Program-made: the position numbers and the translations under genes
In this document: positions 61,761-64,000 of the stretch, in pieces
Layout of the letters: the number at the start of each line of letters is the position of its first letter
How positions within the stretch are numbered: the stretch's first letter is position 1
The notes under the pieces: generated by a model
Databases searched by the model: none
Seen by the model: only the letters and a program-made list of their open reading frames with translations
What the model was told of the DNA's origin: nothing
DNA from: Neomesorhizobium sp963726065
Lineage (GTDB): Bacteria; Pseudomonadota; Alphaproteobacteria; Rhizobiales; Rhizobiaceae
DNA length: 64,000 bases
Reading direction: 5' to 3'
NCBI GenBank assembly: GCA_963726065.1
Contig: CAVSAU010000012.1
Coordinates: 124,001 to 188,000, forward strand

Positions 61761-63614
61761 ATGGAGTTGACGTCAACGAAACAACGCCGCGTCGTCGCAT
61801 TGGCGATCGGCGCTGCGAGCGTTTTGCTGGCGCTATTCGTCGACGAGCCATACGTTCTGCTGGTCGCCGTTGCAGTCATATGCATTTGCATCGGCTGGGA
61901 GGCCGGCTTGGTGGCCGTCGCCATAGCCGCTCTGCTTTCATCCGTGACCCTGTTTTCGGGGGAATCCGGGGCTACAGGCGGCGCGCTCCGGCTGGCGGTT
62001 TTCGTCGTCGCGGCGTTGGCCCTGTGGCTCGTGATCAAGATTTTCAGGACCAGGAGCTTTTATGACCGGGTCTACCAAGGCGCCGGACCTGGCATTGGAG
62101 AAATCCCAGGCCTCGGATGGTCGGCCTATCCGGATGGCCGCTTTCGCTTCTTCAATCCGGCGGTGCTCGAGTATGTGGGTGTCACAGCCGATGAAATGCG
62201 AAGGATGATGGATGCAGATGACTATTCGTGGGCGCAGTTTATCCATCCCGACGACGTCGAGGCGAGCGTGGCCAAGTGGCGTCACAGCATGTCGACCGGT
62301 GAACCGCTGAACGACGAACAGCGAGTCCGGGGGGCCGATGGCACGTATCGGTGGTTTCGCGATATTGGCGTCGCCTCGCGCGATGATCGTGGAAGGATAA
62401 TTGGCTGGTACGGTCAAATCGAAGATATCGACGATCAGAGGAAAGCCGAAGCCGCTCTACGCCAGAGCGAGAGAGAACTGCGACTTCTTGTCGATACAGT
62501 CCCGACCATGATCTGGCTTCTGACGCCGGCTGGCCTGCCATATTATTTCAACAAGCGTTTTGTCGACTGGGCCGGAGTAGACCCAACTGAGAATGAACCA
62601 GGCGGCAACCCTCAATTCGCCACGCATGTAGAGTTGTTCCATCCGGATGATCGGGCAGCCATGAGAGCTGCGTTCAAGAAGTCCTTCGCCCGCGGTGAGC
62701 CGCTCCAGCACAAAGGTCGGCTTTGCCGCAGGGATGGCGAGTATCGCTGGATTGACTCGCGCTTCGAACCGCTGCGCGATGAAGATGGCACTATCGTCCG
62801 TTGGTACGGCGTAAACTTGGACATTGATGATGAAATCCGCGCGCAGGAGGCACTGCGACTGGCAGACGAGAGACTTTCTCGCGCCCTACGGGCAGCCAGC
62901 TTGTCCGAACTGTCGGTTTCTATCGCACATGAGCTCAACCAGCCACTGCAGGCCGTCGTGGCCAACGCCGGCGCCTTCCAGCGGTGGCTGAGCGCCGATC
63001 CGCCGAATTTCGAGCATGCCAGCCGGGTCGCCCAGAAGATCATCCGAAATGCCGACGCGGCTGCGCAGGTGATAAGCCGCATTCGTGCGCTGTTCGCCAA
63101 GACGTCTGGCGAACCCAACCCGATAGACCTCAACGCGGTGATCACCGAAGTGTGCGATCTGCTCGCCGATAAGCTTCTGTCCGGCAAGGTGAAGCTTGAT
63201 CTTCAGCTCGATCCCCGCCTTCCCGCCATCGAGGCAGATCATGTGCAGATGGAACAGGTGGTCCTCAACCTCGTCCGCAACGGCATTGAAGCAATGCAAG
63301 ATGCAAATGCCCACCCGCGGGACCTACGCATAGCCTCACGGCGTCGCGGCGACGATGTGGTGGAGGTCGAAGTAAGGGACCAAGGGCGCGGACTGAGCGA
63401 TCCGGAAAGGATTTTTGAGGCGTTTTACACCACCAAGCAAGACGGCTTGGGAATGGGCCTGGCGATCTGCCGCTCGATCATCGAGTCTCATGGCGGCCGG
63501 CTTTGGGCCGACAACATCGCTACCGGCGGTGCGTCGATAACCTTCGGCCTGCCGATAGGCTCTGCCAAAGCAACCAAGACCTCAGCTGCCAAACCGGGCA
63601 AGCGGCTGGTCTAA
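61761..63614 (+). CDS. PAS-domain membrane histidine kinase (FixL-related)
   Basis: A 617-residue sensor from ATG 61761. Four hydrophobic helices at 11-95 resemble the DUF4118 anchor of KdpD/FixL-type kinases. Two PAS/PAC domains follow (about 110-225 and 240-360; RVRGADGTYRWFRDIG and GRLCRRDGEYRWIDSRF are the PAC parts). The HisKA domain has H390 in SIAHELNQPLQAVVA. The ATPase has the N-box LNLVRNGIEAM and the G2 box GLGMGLAICRSI. It probably phosphorylates regulator 3, and perhaps 1 and 2. The signal is unknown; no heme-PAS signature was identified. Confidence 0.92.
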   Translation: MELTSTKQRRVVALAIGAASVLLALFVDEPYVLLVAVAVICICIGWEAGLVAVAIAALLSSVTLFSGESGATGGALRLAVFVVAALALWLVIKIFRTRSFYDRVYQGAGPGIGEIPGLGWSAYPDGRFRFFNPAVLEYVGVTADEMRRMMDADDYSWAQFIHPDDVEASVAKWRHSMSTGEPLNDEQRVRGADGTYRWFRDIGVASRDDRGRIIGWYGQIEDIDDQRKAEAALRQSERELRLLVDTVPTMIWLLTPAGLPYYFNKRFVDWAGVDPTENEPGGNPQFATHVELFHPDDRAAMRAAFKKSFARGEPLQHKGRLCRRDGEYRWIDSRFEPLRDEDGTIVRWYGVNLDIDDEIRAQEALRLADERLSRALRAASLSELSVSIAHELNQPLQAVVANAGAFQRWLSADPPNFEHASRVAQKIIRNADAAAQVISRIRALFAKTSGEPNPIDLNAVITEVCDLLADKLLSGKVKLDLQLDPRLPAIEADHVQMEQVVLNLVRNGIEAMQDANAHPRDLRIASRRRGDDVVEVEVRDQGRGLSDPERIFEAFYTTKQDGLGMGLAICRSIIESHGGRLWADNIATGGASITFGLPIGSAKATKTSAAKPGKRLV

Positions 63615-63615
63615 T

Positions 63616-63713
63616 GCATGTCGCCCGAAAGTGTCCTCGGTTTCGGGAGAAACGACATCCACAAACAACAAGCTACAGCGTGGCCGCCAAATCCCATTCG
63701 GCGCGACGCGCTG
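63616..63713. repeat. Dispersed repeat, full copy 3
   Basis: CATGTCGCCCGAAAGTGTCC, TCGGTTTCGGGAGAAACGAC and GTGGCCGCCAAATCCCATTC, GGCGCGACGCGCTGTTG. One arm base (CCAAAT for CGAAT) weakens the second palindrome. It begins directly after the kinase stop and abuts the RIME-like copy. Confidence 0.75.
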
Positions 63714-63714
63714 T

Positions 63715-63816
63715 TGAGCATTTTGCGGCCAAATGGAATTGTTTGGCGTCCGCATAAATGCGGCAAAACAAATAGTTAAAGCGAGTTACCGGTTCTGGAA
63801 GAACCGGAACCGCTCT
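63715..63816. repeat. RIME-like mosaic repeat, copy 2
   Basis: GAGCATTTTGCGGCCAAATG, TTTGGCGTCCGCATAAATGC, GGCAAAACAAATAGTTAAAG and CCGGTTCTGGAAGAACCGG, ending CGCTCT. It matches the copy at 57143-57247 over its whole length with a few changes. Confidence 0.75.
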
Positions 63817-63821
63817 TCGCT

Positions 63822-63981
63822 GAAGGGAGTGTCGTCCCGAATGCTGCGCAAGAAGCGTTTTCCGCAGGTCGAAGACAAGTTGTGGGGCGGGCATCTGTGG
63901 AGCCCGTCTTACTGCGCCGCATCCTATAGCGGCGCTCCTATAGACATCGTCAGGAAATACATCGAAGACCAACGCGCCTAA
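63822..63981 (+). mobile_element. IS200/IS605-family TnpA transposase, C-terminal remnant
   Basis: SLKGVSSRMLRKKRFPQVED, KLWGGHLWSPSYCAASYSGA, PIDIVRKYIEDQRA is the C-terminal part of an IS200-type Y1 transposase; YIEDQ includes the end of the catalytic-tyrosine helix. The N-terminal two-thirds, with the HUH motif, is absent: the sequence upstream is the RIME-like repeat. It is an inactive fragment. Confidence 0.8.
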
Positions 63982-64000
63982 CCTCCACCTGAAGGAAGGG

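Overview
The window looks like a piece of a rhizobial alphaproteobacterial chromosome, most likely Mesorhizobium or a close relative in the Phyllobacteriaceae. This rests on the following: GC-rich coding sequence; the block gyrA, coaD, two cyclophilins, queA, small ORF, tgt; a PII/GSI pair plus a separate rhizobial-type glutamine synthetase II next to a DUF2735 gene, each with a sigma54-type promoter; LexA boxes of the alphaproteobacterial GTTC-N7-GTTC form between ssb and uvrA; and several families of short palindromic intergenic repeats. The genus is an inference; no rRNA or tRNA gene was seen.

Layout. 0-5.4 kb: a sugar-uptake operon (ROK regulator, ABC ATPase, periplasmic binding protein, permease, SDR dehydrogenase) opposite a DeoR-type regulator. 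5.4-11.6 kb: a PLP decarboxylase, then the Anbu (bacterial proteasome homologue) operon with transglutaminase, alpha-E and circularly permuted ATP-grasp genes, split by an inserted cassette carrying a frameshifted four-helix-bundle gene. 11.9-13.3 kb: a DUF4864 protein and an ArsR/SRPBCC pair with a clear palindromic operator. 13.3-21.5 kb: tgt, small ORF, queA, YdcZ-type transporter, two cyclophilins, coaD, gyrA. 21.8-28.8 kb: marC, ssb and uvrA under LexA boxes, and a Phd/VapC toxin-antitoxin pair. 28.9-35.3 kb: flavin monooxygenase, cupin, AraC regulator, a decayed xanthine-dehydrogenase-type gene, DUF72, NAD(P)HX repair enzyme. 35.5-41.3 kb: nitrogen assimilation (glnB-glnA, glnII, DUF2735), an RMF-like protein and a truncated-type DnaB helicase. 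41.5-49.4 kb: ATP12 chaperone, EamA transporter, two DUF1801 proteins, ArsR/AHSA1/VOC cluster, rluC, fluoride channel, purine permease. 49.7-57 kb: an accessory region of tiny membrane-protein genes, a broken PTS EIIA, an MBL hydrolase, a Bfd-like ferredoxin, a decayed GAF/adenylate cyclase, a Tat-exported hydrolase, an exported cupin and a CBS protein. 57-64 kb: IS remnants, repeats and a two-component cluster with three complete FixJ-type regulators, one truncated receiver, a histidine-kinase stub and one complete PAS kinase.

A major caveat is the density of single-base indels: at least 25 disrupt otherwise well-conserved reading frames (tgt, queA four times, coaD, both the ArsR and AHSA1 genes near 46 kb, uvrA, glnA and others). 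Most are net +1 insertions, and they hit conserved housekeeping genes as well as accessory ones, so I read most of them as sequencing or assembly error rather than decay. Genes with such breaks are annotated over their full reconstructed span. Genes that also lack whole segments (the GAF/cyclase gene, the xanthine-dehydrogenase-like gene, IS630, IS200, DUF2306, the four-helix cassette) are treated as pseudogenes.

The parts most worth following up are the Anbu operon with its invading cassette, the cluster of small membrane-protein ORFs at 50.3-52.4 kb, the layered FixJ cluster, the antitoxin with an internally duplicated DNA-binding hairpin, and the Tgt enzyme that has lost two of its three zinc cysteines.
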